A stretch of 64,000 nucleotides of DNA. Origin: Pseudomicrostroma phylloplanum (lineage: Eukaryota > Basidiomycota > Exobasidiomycetes > Microstromatales). Below are positions 31,794 through 42,740 of this stretch, in pieces. The stretch's first letter is position 1. Each line of letters opens with the position of its first letter. A program made the position numbers and the translations under genes. The stretch is taken from the NCBI GenBank assembly GCA_039545275.1, contig BCHS01000009.1, positions 734,779-798,778 of the forward strand. Direction: 5' to 3'. The notes under the pieces are model-generated. The model saw only the letters and a program-made list of their open reading frames with translations. It made no database searches and was not told the DNA's origin.

Positions 31794-32052
31794 TCTGAAC
31801 GAGCGATCAGCCAGAGCAAAAGGTTGTGGGCCGTTGTCGCTTTTCTGTTCAATTTCATCGCACTATTTACTCATACCGCAATACAATCAGCATGACGTTT
31901 CACTCTCTCAAACCTAGGAGATGCTCCAAGGAGTCGTTAAGAGATGTTTCTCATGGTGTGTCTAAAAGAGTGAGCAAGCTCATGAGGGCGGACGGCCGAA
32001 TTTGATTATGTACAGGACCGACCGACCTCGTCCTCTCCTCAAGCTAGCTAGT

Positions 32053-35000
32053 CTAGGCAAACCCCTCCTGACTCTGGCGAGGCGTTGTCGCCGTCTGCTC
32101 TACGCTACGCTGTGCACTCTCCTCCCCTCCCCCTCCGACTCTTCCTGGGTATATCCCCTCCTTCATCATCCTCGCGCCCTGCTCCCCTCGCAGAGCTAGG
32201 ATACTCATGATCTCCTCCTCTACCTTCCTCGCCGCCTCGTCCGGCATGTCGCTCAGGGGTCGCAGACCTCCATCTACACCACCACCCTCAACAGGCCCAG
32301 CCACTGTGCTAGCTGCAGCAAACAGAGAATCGCCTTGCCGCACAGTATCGTCCCGCTGCATCGTAGCGCTTCCCGGGCCAGGGCCAGGGCCAGGGCCAGC
32401 GTCGCTCTGACTGCTAGCAGCACTAGCGCGGCTCCTCGGGTCAAAGTGGAATTTGGCCGCATCGGTCCGTCGAGCCATGGCCTCTAGCAGTTGCTCTAGC
32501 TCTACGTCGTTCGAGTACACCACGCGCGTGACGCCAGCGCTGGGAGTGGCCATATCGAAGGAGCGCTCCTGGCGTTGGCTCTCTGCAGCGGGGAGGATGA
32601 CCTCGGTGCCATCGTCTGGCCCTCTTGAGCCGTTAGCCGTCTGCGCGTGAGCCAAGCTGTTCGGACTGAAAGGCGGCAGAAGTGGGACCGGAGGCAGGTC
32701 ACTCGTCTTTTGATCAAAGGAGGCCTGCTTTCCGCTCCTCTGTCGAGCAAAGAGGGATCGGGAGTCTTCGTCCCTGTTGGCCGGTAGGCCAGAGAAGGTC
32801 CTCTCCATAAAGGCGGGACCAGAGAGACCAGCCGGATTAGGCGAAGCCTCGAGCGATGCCCTCTGCAGGAAGGAGAGCTGCGACGACTGGCTATCAGCAC
32901 GCGAGTGGCCGCTGTAGCCCGTGTACCGACTATTCCGATTGCCATCGACAGATGTGAGGCGCTCTTTGCCGCCCAGGCCAGCAATGACCTGCCAGACGAT
33001 CGACCCGTCAGCCCGTTCGGTCACTTCGATGTGATTCTTCTCCGCACCAACACCTTCGGGTAGGTACGAGGACCTCGATCCTTCGTAGTCGTCATAGTGG
33101 AAAGCAGAGACTTCTGCGCTGTGCCTGTCGCCTTCGACGTACATGTCGTACAGCGAACCAGCATACGAGCTTGCAGCGCCTTGAGATGATCCATAGTTCG
33201 ATCCCACAGGTGAGGGAGGCCTGAGATTGGGACTCTTAGTGAACAGAGCTTGGCCGACCAAAGACGATTTCGACTCCGTGGTCGGCATCCCGGTGGTATC
33301 TGTTGGCAACTTCTGCACGGACAAGTGCGGCGAATCAGGAATGCCACTGCCATAGCTACCGCCTCTGAAGACGGGAGATGTCAAACCCTTCGCATCCAGG
33401 CCAAGGTGGTCTCCATGCCGCCGCGACTTGCGCTTCGAGGCAACAGAAGCCATAGACTTCCGCTTCTCCTCGACAAAAGTCGCATCGCCAGGAAAGATCA
33501 GCGTCCGACGCACAATGGTATCCCTCTTTGACTTGGGCTTCGCCTTCTCTGGCACAGAGGGACTCATTGGACTGATAGGTCTGCCTGGTAACTCCTTATC
33601 GGTGGCCAGGCTGCTACTGACAGGGGCTGTCTGGCCGCCACTGATGGTGCGCATCGAGTCAGAGTGCGGAAGGAAGGGCCGAGGCTCTTCTTCGGCAGTC
33701 GATTCTGCACCAAGCGGCAGTGGGGTGAGCCCTCCAGATTTGGCTGCTTGGTCCGTCTCGTCATAGCTGATCGCTTGGCTTGTGACGTCCCCGATCGACC
33801 CATCCTGGATGAGGGCGGGCGACTCCACAGGCGCATAAAGCTGACCATTTCGAGAGGACGCTGTGCTGCGCGCTTGACCTCGATCGTCGGTGGGGCTCAG
33901 AGTTCCTGACCGGTTGGTGGACGTCGGCGTCTTGGACGCCGCACCGAGCCTGCTTGAACTTCGGACTTCTCGAATAGGTGAAGTGTTTCTGATAGTCGGA
34001 GCATACGAGTTCTCCGGCGATGCGCTTGGAGAGACTCCCGAGGGTCTCCTCGTCCCATTAAAGGCCAGAGGCTGTGTCGGGGTCAAGGCTTGCTGGCGAC
34101 GCTCCAGCTCTTCTTGTGACGTGCTCTCAGGGATACTCTCCGCAGCCTGCATCGCATAGCCAGAAAAGCCAAACGGCGACTGATTACGAGTGGTAGTAGT
34201 ACTGCGCTCATTGGTGGGCGAGGCCAGCCGCGAGCTCATAGCACTGCCTCCTGCTCCATTTCCAGTGCTTGCCGGGTAGGGATCGACTGTCGTCTGCTGA
34301 TCCGAAAGCCCATTGGTGGCGGATCCCTTTCTGGAGCGCATCCTGGACATGAGCCGACCGAAGCTGCCAGGCTCGCGGCTCTTCTCTTTGATGGGCGTGT
34401 TCGGCACACTGGCAGAGCGGAATTGACGACCATCCGTTGGAGTTGCATTCTGCATTCGAGACTGTGCACGGCTAGGCGGATTTGCCACTGTGCTCATCGG
34501 CCCCACACCGCTCGCATCACCTGTGTTGCCAAAGCTTGATCGCCTGTTGTCTTGCCCCTCCTCAAATAGAGTGGCAGGCAGAATCTTCGGATTATTGCTA
34601 TAGTCTGACGGTTCCCTTTTCAGTACCGGCGGCCTCATCGACGTTTCGGCACCGCCTGTACTATTCACGGCTGGAACGCCAGAGCCTGCGGCGGAACCGG
34701 CGCGCTCGTCACCCTCCGCGATCGGCTGAGCATGAAAGAGGCTCTGAGTCGTCTTGAGTAACTGAGGAGGTCTGATGATCTTGCCTGGATTTTTTCGACT
34801 CTTCTTCTTCGACAGACTTTTGCTCCTACGTGGCGGGATGTGGGGTCCATTACTCTCCACAGCTTGCGGCCCCTTGAGAGCCCGCGTAGCCGCGCGAGCT
34901 TGAGACGCTACGTCTTGAATCATATCTCCGCTGACCTCCCGGCGACTGTTGACACTGCCGCTGCGACCAGACCAGGCTGACTGAGCCGAAGCTGAACTGA

Positions 35001-38000
35001 GCGCACTGACGTCGAGGGGTGGTCCCAGGGACCTCTGCTGCGAGGCCTCCCCTGCCTCACTACTCAAGGTTTGGTCAGGCGAGAATGGCATGGAAGCATC
35101 GGCCTCGTAACCACCATAGGCGTCCACTGGCTCAAATTGACCAGACTGCCGACTGTCTTGCGCCATATCTGGAGTATGCAGGCCAAAGAGACCAGTGTAC
35201 CCAGAGACTCCTTGTCCTCCGCTGAATAGTGGCCGCTTGTCATCCGCTTCGCTTTCTGGCCTTTGCACGTGTTGCTGCCGCTCATTGTAGCCTCTCTCGC
35301 CATTCTCAAAGTCGCTCGATTGACTCTCAAGAGCCTGGCCAATGGTGATCGGCTCCTCATCCGAGAGGCCCCCAATGGCGGGATCAAGCATTGGTCGATA
35401 TCCAGTCGAGCTCTCTCGTCCACTGCCGACACCGTGTAGCCGTAGACTGAGGTCATGAAGAGTCGGGAGGTTGTTCAACGACGAGTTGTTTCGGCGATGC
35501 GAGCCCTGCGTTGACATCCGTCGCAGCGGCGGAGACGTCGGGCGATGAGACGTAGTGACGTCGTACATCACTTGCGACTTGAATGATCTGACAGAGGAAG
35601 ACTTGGTCATCTGCGAGGCAGGGCTTGACTCTTGCGGCTGCATTGCCACAGCATTTGCGGCAGCACGCCGGGCTGGCGAGGTGAACGCGAGAGGAGGTGC
35701 GGCACCATGCGCGGTCCCACCATTCAGCTCTGGCGTACGAGGATTTCCAGTCGGGGACAAAGCGGGGTGGCCGACTTCGACCGGGGAGGACTGCGCTCCG
35801 CGAGAAGATGCTGGCTGGGCATTGCTAGCCGGTTCCAAAGGCAGCGCTGTGAACCCCGCATCGTTTCCCCTCTGCGTGCCACCGTCTTCGGCGTCATATC
35901 TTGTTGAATGTCTGGCGCTGCCCGTTGCTGAAGTGGCTGATGAGTATCGCCGCGGAATATCAGGCACTGCAGGCGCCATCTCAAGGTGAATCCTGCCAGG
36001 CTGTTTCTGGCTGGCCGATCTGACGAGATTGGCTTGGAGCTGCGCTAATTGGCTCATCGTCACACCTCCAGTCGCTTCTAGCTCCTGAGGCGGTAGATGG
36101 CTGATCGGCCTCCAGCTGTCGTGGCCAAACGTGGGATTCAAGTCTCGAGCCTGACTTGCACCATCTTCTCGGATTCCACTCGAAGAAGACTGACCGCCAT
36201 AGATGTATGGCAGGCGAGTATCAGAAGACTCATCAAAATTGCTCCCCTCTGTTTCGAGATTACGAGCTACCTTGGCCCACACGTCATCATCTCCTTCGCT
36301 CTGATCGGAACGATTGCCGAAAGGAGAGACGGGGGAGTCGCCATTGGTATCGGCCACAGACAATCGTGAGATCTCTAGATGGGGCACCTCCTTCGTTGCA
36401 GGTTTTGCCGGGGTGTCATCAGCGATCAGCGGAGATGTATAGGCTGCAGTCGCAGGAGGAGACGCTCCAATGTCTCTCTGGACGTCTTTGATGACATTGG
36501 CAAGAGCAGAAGAGGCTGCATAGGCATCAGGTATTCCGCCTCTGTTGCCGCTACCTGGTCTGTAGTCTTTGTTTTGCCCTGCAGCAGAGGGAGTCTGTCT
36601 GAAACCGCTGGCGAACATGTCTGCAGTGGCAGCTCGCGTCAAAGAGGTAGGAGTCTGTGGGAAGTACCGATGCTGGCTCCTGGCTGCTATAGCATCTGCC
36701 GAAAGGACGGGCGGGTGAAGAGAGGATGAAGCGCCGCCAGGTGAGAGAGGCCGTCGACTACTTTCGCTGTGTGGTCCTCGACTACCATCTGCGCCACGCT
36801 CTCTGTGGAAGCGCGTCGTTGGCGAGTCAGGAGGCGCTGATCTGGATGGCGACATCGGAGTGCTTGATGCAACAAGTTCGCCCAGCCTGTCTTTGCGAGC
36901 ACTGTCGGCCAGTACGCCTCGCGGAGAGTCGGTAGTCCCTTGCCTTGTGGGAATGCGTCTGACAGGGGTCTCAAAAGCAGCTAACTCTCGATCCATCTTA
37001 GGGGTAATTTGCTGAGAAGGCGCCTCATGATCACTGTCTTCGACTACACCCTCATCAGCGGTCGCTGTCCTGGCGCCTTCTACATCGGTCGCTGCAACGA
37101 TGGTATTAGTGGCCGAAGCAGATGGGGTCATCTCTCCATCAAGCCCAAGCAGCGTTTGTGAGCTCTTGGTGTAGGCGAGACCTAGCTCCTGCTGCAAGCT
37201 GCCAGAGGGTGTCAGACCTGTATCCGCAATGTCTGTGACATGATCGTCATCAAATGACAGATGCGTGCTCGGGTTCGCTGCATCCTCTATGGCGGACGTG
37301 AATGAGGTCGTGTCCGATTCGGGCGACTTGCTACGCTTGCCCTTTGCGCTAGTCCTGCGTAGACGGGGCAGTCGTACAGGGGACCGCGGCAGACCCCCGG
37401 CTTCGTCCTCCTCATCATCCGCATCGTGAGTCCTTGAAGAGCCATTGGTCCTGCCAGTAGCATCTGAGTAGTGCCGTTCGTGCTGAGCCCCTGCGCCCGA
37501 GCTGTAGCTGGTACTGGCATCACCTTCTCCCCGCTCCTCCTGCTTTGCTATGTCGAACGGATCGTACTGGGCAGGCTGCGTCGCAGGTTGTGAAGATTGA
37601 TCTGCACCTGCTGCGTCTGCTTCGTCGCGGTCATCATCTGTATTTTCCACTGATTCGCCAGTAACCTCGTAGCTACTGCTTTCTGATTCGCCCATAGAAA
37701 GATTCCCGTATTGAGCTGGGGCCACCAAACTGATGACCTCCTCAAGAGCTGTGCTGACACGCCGAAATGCTTCAGGAGATAGCGTTGTGAGAAGACCTGA
37801 TGGCCTTGAGCCAGAGGGCGTCCGGGGCGGTTGGGGAGGTCTTGAGCCGGAGCGGGGCACCTCTTCGTCTGTGTCTATTGTATTGACGGTACTAGCGAAG
37901 CCTCCGGGCATCAGTCCTGTATCTGCTGTGGACACTTCCTCTTCTTCCTCGATTGCAGGTCCGGCACTGCGACCAGGAAGTTGAGGAGCTTTGGGCTTGT

Positions 38001-38803
38001 CCAGACTGCGAAGGTATGCGTGGTCCCTCTGCGAGCTCCGACCGGAGAAGAGAGAGCCAGAAGAGGCAGACGGAGCCATGGCGTTGGACGAGGATGAGGC
38101 ATTGAGGTCGCCGAGTGTCTCTGCCAATGACCCGAGTCGGTCGTAGTTGCCTGAGCGAGAGGAGCTTGTGGGACTTGAGGAGGTGAGGCGCGATGTACTA
38201 GCCCAGTCACCCCCGAATCCATCTGTGCCACCAGCCTGGAACGTTCTCGGCCCTGATGTCGTGCCCAGGCCAGCCTGATAGCTGTCTGCCATGTCTGCTT
38301 CCAGCCTAGTCTGCCTCTTCATCTGTTCGATGATCTCGTCTTCTTCTTGTTCAGTCAGGAAATTGGCCCCTGGCTGGCCCTCGACCCTGGCTCTTTGCCT
38401 CTGCGCTCTGAGATGGGCCCTCATTGCGTCAGGCGTGACCATGGTGCCGTCAGGAGCTTGTAGTAGTGTAAACCGGCGAGTGAGGTGGGGCATGATGAGT
38501 GACGTTCCTGCAGAGGGGAGCAGCGGGGTTTGCGGTCAGCCATAGTGGGAGGCAGGTCAATCTGTCCAGGGGGTCGTGTCTGCTGTACTCACTGTAGCTA
38601 CTCTCCGGCGGCAGACGCAGCTGAGGGGGTTGATTAGCTGCTACCTCTGCGCGGTCTGACGCAATGCCTGCTTCCTTCCCACCTCTGCCTTTGCGCTTGG
38701 AAGAGATGCCATCGGTGGCGATGGTGATGGCTGGTGCGCCGCTGGCCTTGGATGGCTGAGAGTCTGCCGTCTTTGCTCTCCTCCGAAAAGGGTTGGCGAG
38801 CAT
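32053..38803 (-). CDS. Giant Ser-rich disordered protein, unknown
   Basis: Exons 38593..38803 and 32053..38507 joined by an 85-base intron (phase 1) encode 2221 residues. The start ATG at 38803 gives MLANPFRRRAKTADSQPSK. Joining across the intron gives a continuous frame into the large ORF. Most of the protein is Ser/Pro/Gly/Thr-rich and predicted disordered. More ordered islands, likely functional, are a helical RAHLRAQRQRARVEGQ..EQEEDEIIEQMKRQ segment near the N-terminus, IVRRTLIFPGDATFVEEKRK, DGSIVWQVIAGLGG, and near the end VELEQLLEAMARRTDAAKFHF and AARKVEEEIMSIL. There is a GPGPGPGPG run. No enzyme motif is visible; possibly a cortical or polarity scaffold, which is speculation. Confidence 0.75.
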
Positions 38804-39477
38804 GACGACGACGACCAGCCTCTACCGGAAGCAGTGGTGGATGATCAGGCTACGCTTCCTTTCTTGCTCCGGAGCGGCTGCGAGCCGGGGCGTGGACAAA
38901 GGGGGAGGCCAGTGTGGGAGCGAGGTTGGATTGCGCACTAGGAGTGTGATGGCATAGAGTATGTGGGTGCTATGCGCCGGGCTGCGCAGAGGTCCACACC
39001 CAGAAGTGTGCAATCTTGGGTATTCGGGATAGGAAGAAGTATACGTCTGTACAAGGAAGCAGAGTGACCGAGAAGAAGGCAGTCGGGGGGAGACTGAAGG
39101 GCAGCCTGGCAGCAGCAGCAGCAGCAGCAGCGATACCAGGGAGCAAAGGCACGCACTCGGCACTCACTCGCTCACTCTCTTGCCTTTGTCCCCTTCCCAC
39201 CCAACTTGCCGCCGTCGTGCAGGGACCCCGGCCTTTTTTTGTTCCTTCCGCGCTCCGACGCGTGGCGTGATGCACCGGCGCACGACGAACGGCGAACAGA
39301 ACAATCGATGGATCAATCTGACAGGTAGACAGACACACACCAAAGCATCACCGCCGGCACTCCACCACCACCACCGCCACAATCACACACCTTTGCTCCC
39401 ACGATCCACGCCGCCCATTGACGCCCTCACTCGTGCGGCAGAAGACGTCATCCCTCTCTCTCCGAGTACCGCGGCTG
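38804..39477. promoter_or_regulatory. Divergent promoter region with small repeats
   Basis: The 674 bases between divergent starts contain a (cag)n-like tract at 39112..39130, a T7 run near 39233 and cacca repeats at 39361..39378. No gene seen. Confidence 0.45.
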
Positions 39478-41601
39478 ATGCTCAGGTCCCTCGCGGGCAA
39501 TGGCTACCGGTACGCAACTACCCCCGTCTTTTCCACTTCCGCACCGCCGCCACTCCTCGGCGCAGCACGCATCGTCGGCGTTCCCTGCCGCATTGTCAAC
39601 CGTCGATCAGGTGCGGTAGTACGCAGCTTCCATGCCAGCTCTGCAAGATACAGCGACATCGATGACGAGTCGCACGAAAAGAAAAAGGCAGCCACAAAGG
39701 CACACTTCTTCCGCAATGCAAAGGTGAGCAGGGCTGTCCCGCAACGAGCGCCTGGCAGCACCTGTCCGTAAGCTCACAATCCTCGATGCCTGCTTCAGTC
39801 GACTTCCTTTCTGGACATACTCTCCGTTTCGGGTACTGCAGGCTCAGGAGGAGATGGCTGCGTGTCCTTTGCTCGGGCCAAGTACGTAGAGTACGGTCCC
39901 CCCTCGGGCGGATCAGGCGGGCCGGGCGGATCCATCTATATCCGAGCAGTCCCTTCCTTGCGCTCCCTCGCACGCGTGTCCTCCAGGATACAGGCAGGCG
40001 AAGGTGGGTTGGGCAAAGGAGAGTGGAGGGACGGCCGCAAGGGCAGGGACGTCACTCTGCAGGTGCCCGTGGGGACAGTGGTCAAAGTCTGGAGCAGGGG
40101 CGTCAGCATGGAGGATGGTGAAGCGGGAGCAATGGCCGAGAGGAGGGAAGTCTACGAGGGCCAATTGCTAAGAAGACTTGGAAGGGGGAAGCGTCTAAAA
40201 AGACTCAGGGGCGTACAGATGCCTGGGGATCCGGAGCCAGAACAGGAGACCGAGGAGGCAGCAGAGGAAGGCGCAGAAGAGGAGGGCCACTTCGAAGAAG
40301 CAAGTGCTACCTCGCGATCACAACGCGACTACGTTCAAGAGGAAGAAGAGTCACTGGAGCGTCGCCAGATGCTCAACTCCGTCTGGCGTCACTACCCCGG
40401 CCAAGGTGGAGCAGTAGAAGGCCTGGGAGCCGACTCAAAAGACGAAGAGAACCTCTACTCTCGAGAGGAATTCCGCCTGGCCGAAGAGCGGTACGCAATT
40501 GCACTGCGAAAGGAGCGCGCTGAACGAGCCAAGGAGCAGGCCGACGATCTCGACAAGGGCATGGAGAGCGACGAAGAGGATACGCCTCTGGGAGAGGACG
40601 AAGGTCAACCAAGCTTCATCCTCGATCTCTCGACGCCAACACCTGCATCCTCGATGGGCCACCTCCTAGCCTCAGGAGGCTCCGCCGGCTTCGGTAACCC
40701 ATACTTCCTCACTGGCAGCAATCGCTCGCCCAAGTTCGCCACCAGGGGCCGGCAGGGCGAGTCCATTTCCCTGACGCTGGAGCTCAAGACCCCAGCGGAC
40801 ATCGGCTTCATCGGGCTACCAAACGCTGGGAAGAGTAGCCTCCTCCGCGCTCTGACAGGGGCCACGAGGAAGAGCGCTCAAGTGGGCGGGTGGGAGTTCA
40901 CCACCCTCAGTCCCAACGTAGGCGTGATGAGGATGAGCGGAGCGTCGGGAGAAGCGAGAACCTTGATCGGTACGGGCTCTGAGCCCATCCTCGACTCTAG
41001 CGTCGAGGACCTGCCATCCTCTGCCGAAGAAGGGAGCGGTCGCAGATCTTCCACTCCGGCCCTCGACGGCGAGGACGGCAACGAGTCGCAATACGTCCTC
41101 TCCGATCTCCCGGGCCTCATCCTCGGCGCCTCCTCCAACCGCGGACTAGGCTATCAGTTCCTGCGACACGCAGAGAGATGTCTCGCCCTTCTGTACGTAG
41201 TCGACGTCTCGCCCTCTCGGCCTAACCCCTGGGAGGACCTGCTCGTCCTCAAGGGCGAGCTCGAAGGATACAAGGAGGGGCTCAGCAGTAAAATCCGGGG
41301 CGTAGTTGCGAACAAGTGCGACATTCTTGGGCCTGGTCAGTTGCAGAGTCAACAAGACGACGAGACGGCGGCGGCGGCGGCAGAGGGGCCAGAGAGATTG
41401 ACGGTGGAGGAGGCGAGGGAGAAGCTGCGCTACCTTCAGCAGAGGGTCAGGGAGGATCATGGGGAAGGACTCAGAGTCTTCCCGGTCAGCGCCATGTGGC
41501 GGCAGGGTGTGCAGGGATTGGCGACGAAGATCGAAGCAACGATCTTGGAAGAAAAGCGCAAGGAGGAGGAGAGGAAGGCAAGAGAGGCGAGCGGTCACTG
41601 A
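39478..41601 (+). CDS. Mitochondrial Obg-family GTPase (Mtg2-like)
   Basis: Exons 39478..39723 and 39799..41601 (phase 0) encode 682 residues. Exon 1 is mitochondrial presequence-like (MLRSLAGNGYRYATTPVF, then RSFHASSARYSD). Exon 2 starts in the glycine-rich Obg fold (GSGGDGCVSFARAKY, GPPSGGSGGPGGSIYI). The G domain has G1 GLPNAGKSS near residue 421, G3 DLPGLILGA, G4 NKCD and a G5-like VSAMW. Two inserts are unusual: about 170 charged residues splitting the Obg fold, and about 60 Ser/Glu-rich residues between G1 and G3. The family acts in large mitoribosomal subunit assembly. Confidence 0.9.
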
Positions 41602-42154
41602 GGCGCTACGCACGGGCAGCGCCCGAACAAAACGTCTGAATTGGCATCTGCGAGTTCTACCATTTGTACATCATAAACATACAAGCATCAATTTGGCCCC
41701 TTTGCTTGAAGTTGTGTGTTGGCTAACCTTCAGGGTAGAGCTGCGGAGGTAGCCCTATCCCCTTGAACGGACTGTGTATACCCGTCGGACGATGCGGCCA
41801 GAGATACTCTCACACGCCTGAAACACGATCGATATCGCAAAGTGCGATGAAAGCAAGGAAAGCACCCTTCTCTTTGACCTTTGTCCAATGCGAACCATCC
41901 TTGGCGATGGTTGTGGCCTTGAAATCGGGCCAGTAGAGTATCTGCGCATCTTGCAGCAAGCCTTCCGGTCGAGTACCGACTTTGGCATACGAGGGTGCAC
42001 CACTTCCTTGCAAAAAAGCGCTCACTTGTAGGGAATGCAGCTTAGGAATCGCAGTCAGCCTGACTGCCTGACCTGTGTTCGAAATTGGCTCCCCTCAGCG
42101 GCCTCTACACCTCTCGATCACTGCCGATCTTGAATCCCCTGCAGTCCAAGCTCG
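41602..42154. other. Intergenic region with an orphan exon-like ORF
   Basis: On the minus strand 41810..42005 reads as a terminal exon (..GAPSYAKVGTRPEGLLQD.. WYPDF-like hydrophobic mix, ending DIDRVSGV and TAG/TGA stop) after a possible acceptor at 42006..42008. No start codon or upstream exon fits in the 150 bases left before the next gene, so it looks like a gene fragment. Confidence 0.35.
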
Positions 42155-42592
42155 CTACCTAGCCTTGTCCTCATCTTGTCCACTTGCGCCAGCGCTCTTC
42201 TTCGCAGCATCCCAGCCACGACTCTTCACGTCCTCCATCTTGTTCGTCACATCTTCCAGCTCCCATCGGATCTGGACTTTGCGCCTCTCCCGCTCGAGAG
42301 CCTGCAGCTCCTGTTCCTTCTTCAGGCGCGTCTTCTCCTTCTCCTCTGGTGTCTCTGCAGCGGCCGATAGACCTTCTGCTCCTGAGCCCTGGTCGTGTTG
42401 CTGAGCTTGAGCGGCTGTTAGCTGCTCTCTGGCGATGGGCTCGTCGTGCGTGCGCTCGTGGATGTAGGAGCCTAGGAGGAAGCCAGTGGGGAGGATGGCC
42501 ACGGCTGCGAATGCTGCTGCCCAATTCCGCAAGGGCAGGCGCGGTGGGATAGGCTGAGAGCGCGGAGGAGGCGGCGGCGGCGGTAGAGGCAT
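42155..42592 (-). CDS. Small single-pass membrane protein, unknown
   Basis: Single exon, 145 residues. I chose the ATG at 42592 (MPLPPPPPPPRSQPIPPR); the frame stays open upstream, but only with residues typical of untranslated leader. A proline-rich N-terminus precedes one membrane helix, NWAAAFAAVAILPTGFLLGSY, at about 24-44, then a Gln/Glu-rich stretch and a charged coiled-coil-like segment (KEQELQALERERRKVQIRWELEDVTNKM). This layout resembles small mitochondrial inner-membrane proteins, but I cannot name the family. Same strand as the fusion gene 149 bases upstream. Confidence 0.65.
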   Translation of the reverse strand: MPLPPPPPPPRSQPIPPRLPLRNWAAAFAAVAILPTGFLLGSYIHERTHDEPIAREQLTAAQAQQHDQGSGAEGLSAAAETPEEKEKTRLKKEQELQALERERRKVQIRWELEDVTNKMEDVKSRGWDAAKKSAGASGQDEDKAR

Positions 42593-42740
42593 GCTAAAAT
42601 GAAAGGCGGTGGTATGCGATGGATAGTATGCTGAGATACAAGGGAGCAGGTGCCATTGGAAGTAGTGGTAGGAGCACTTCTTCGACTTCAAAAGTCCCCC
42701 TCCTTCACGCCACGTTGCCCTTTCCGCTCCCGCCTGCCCC

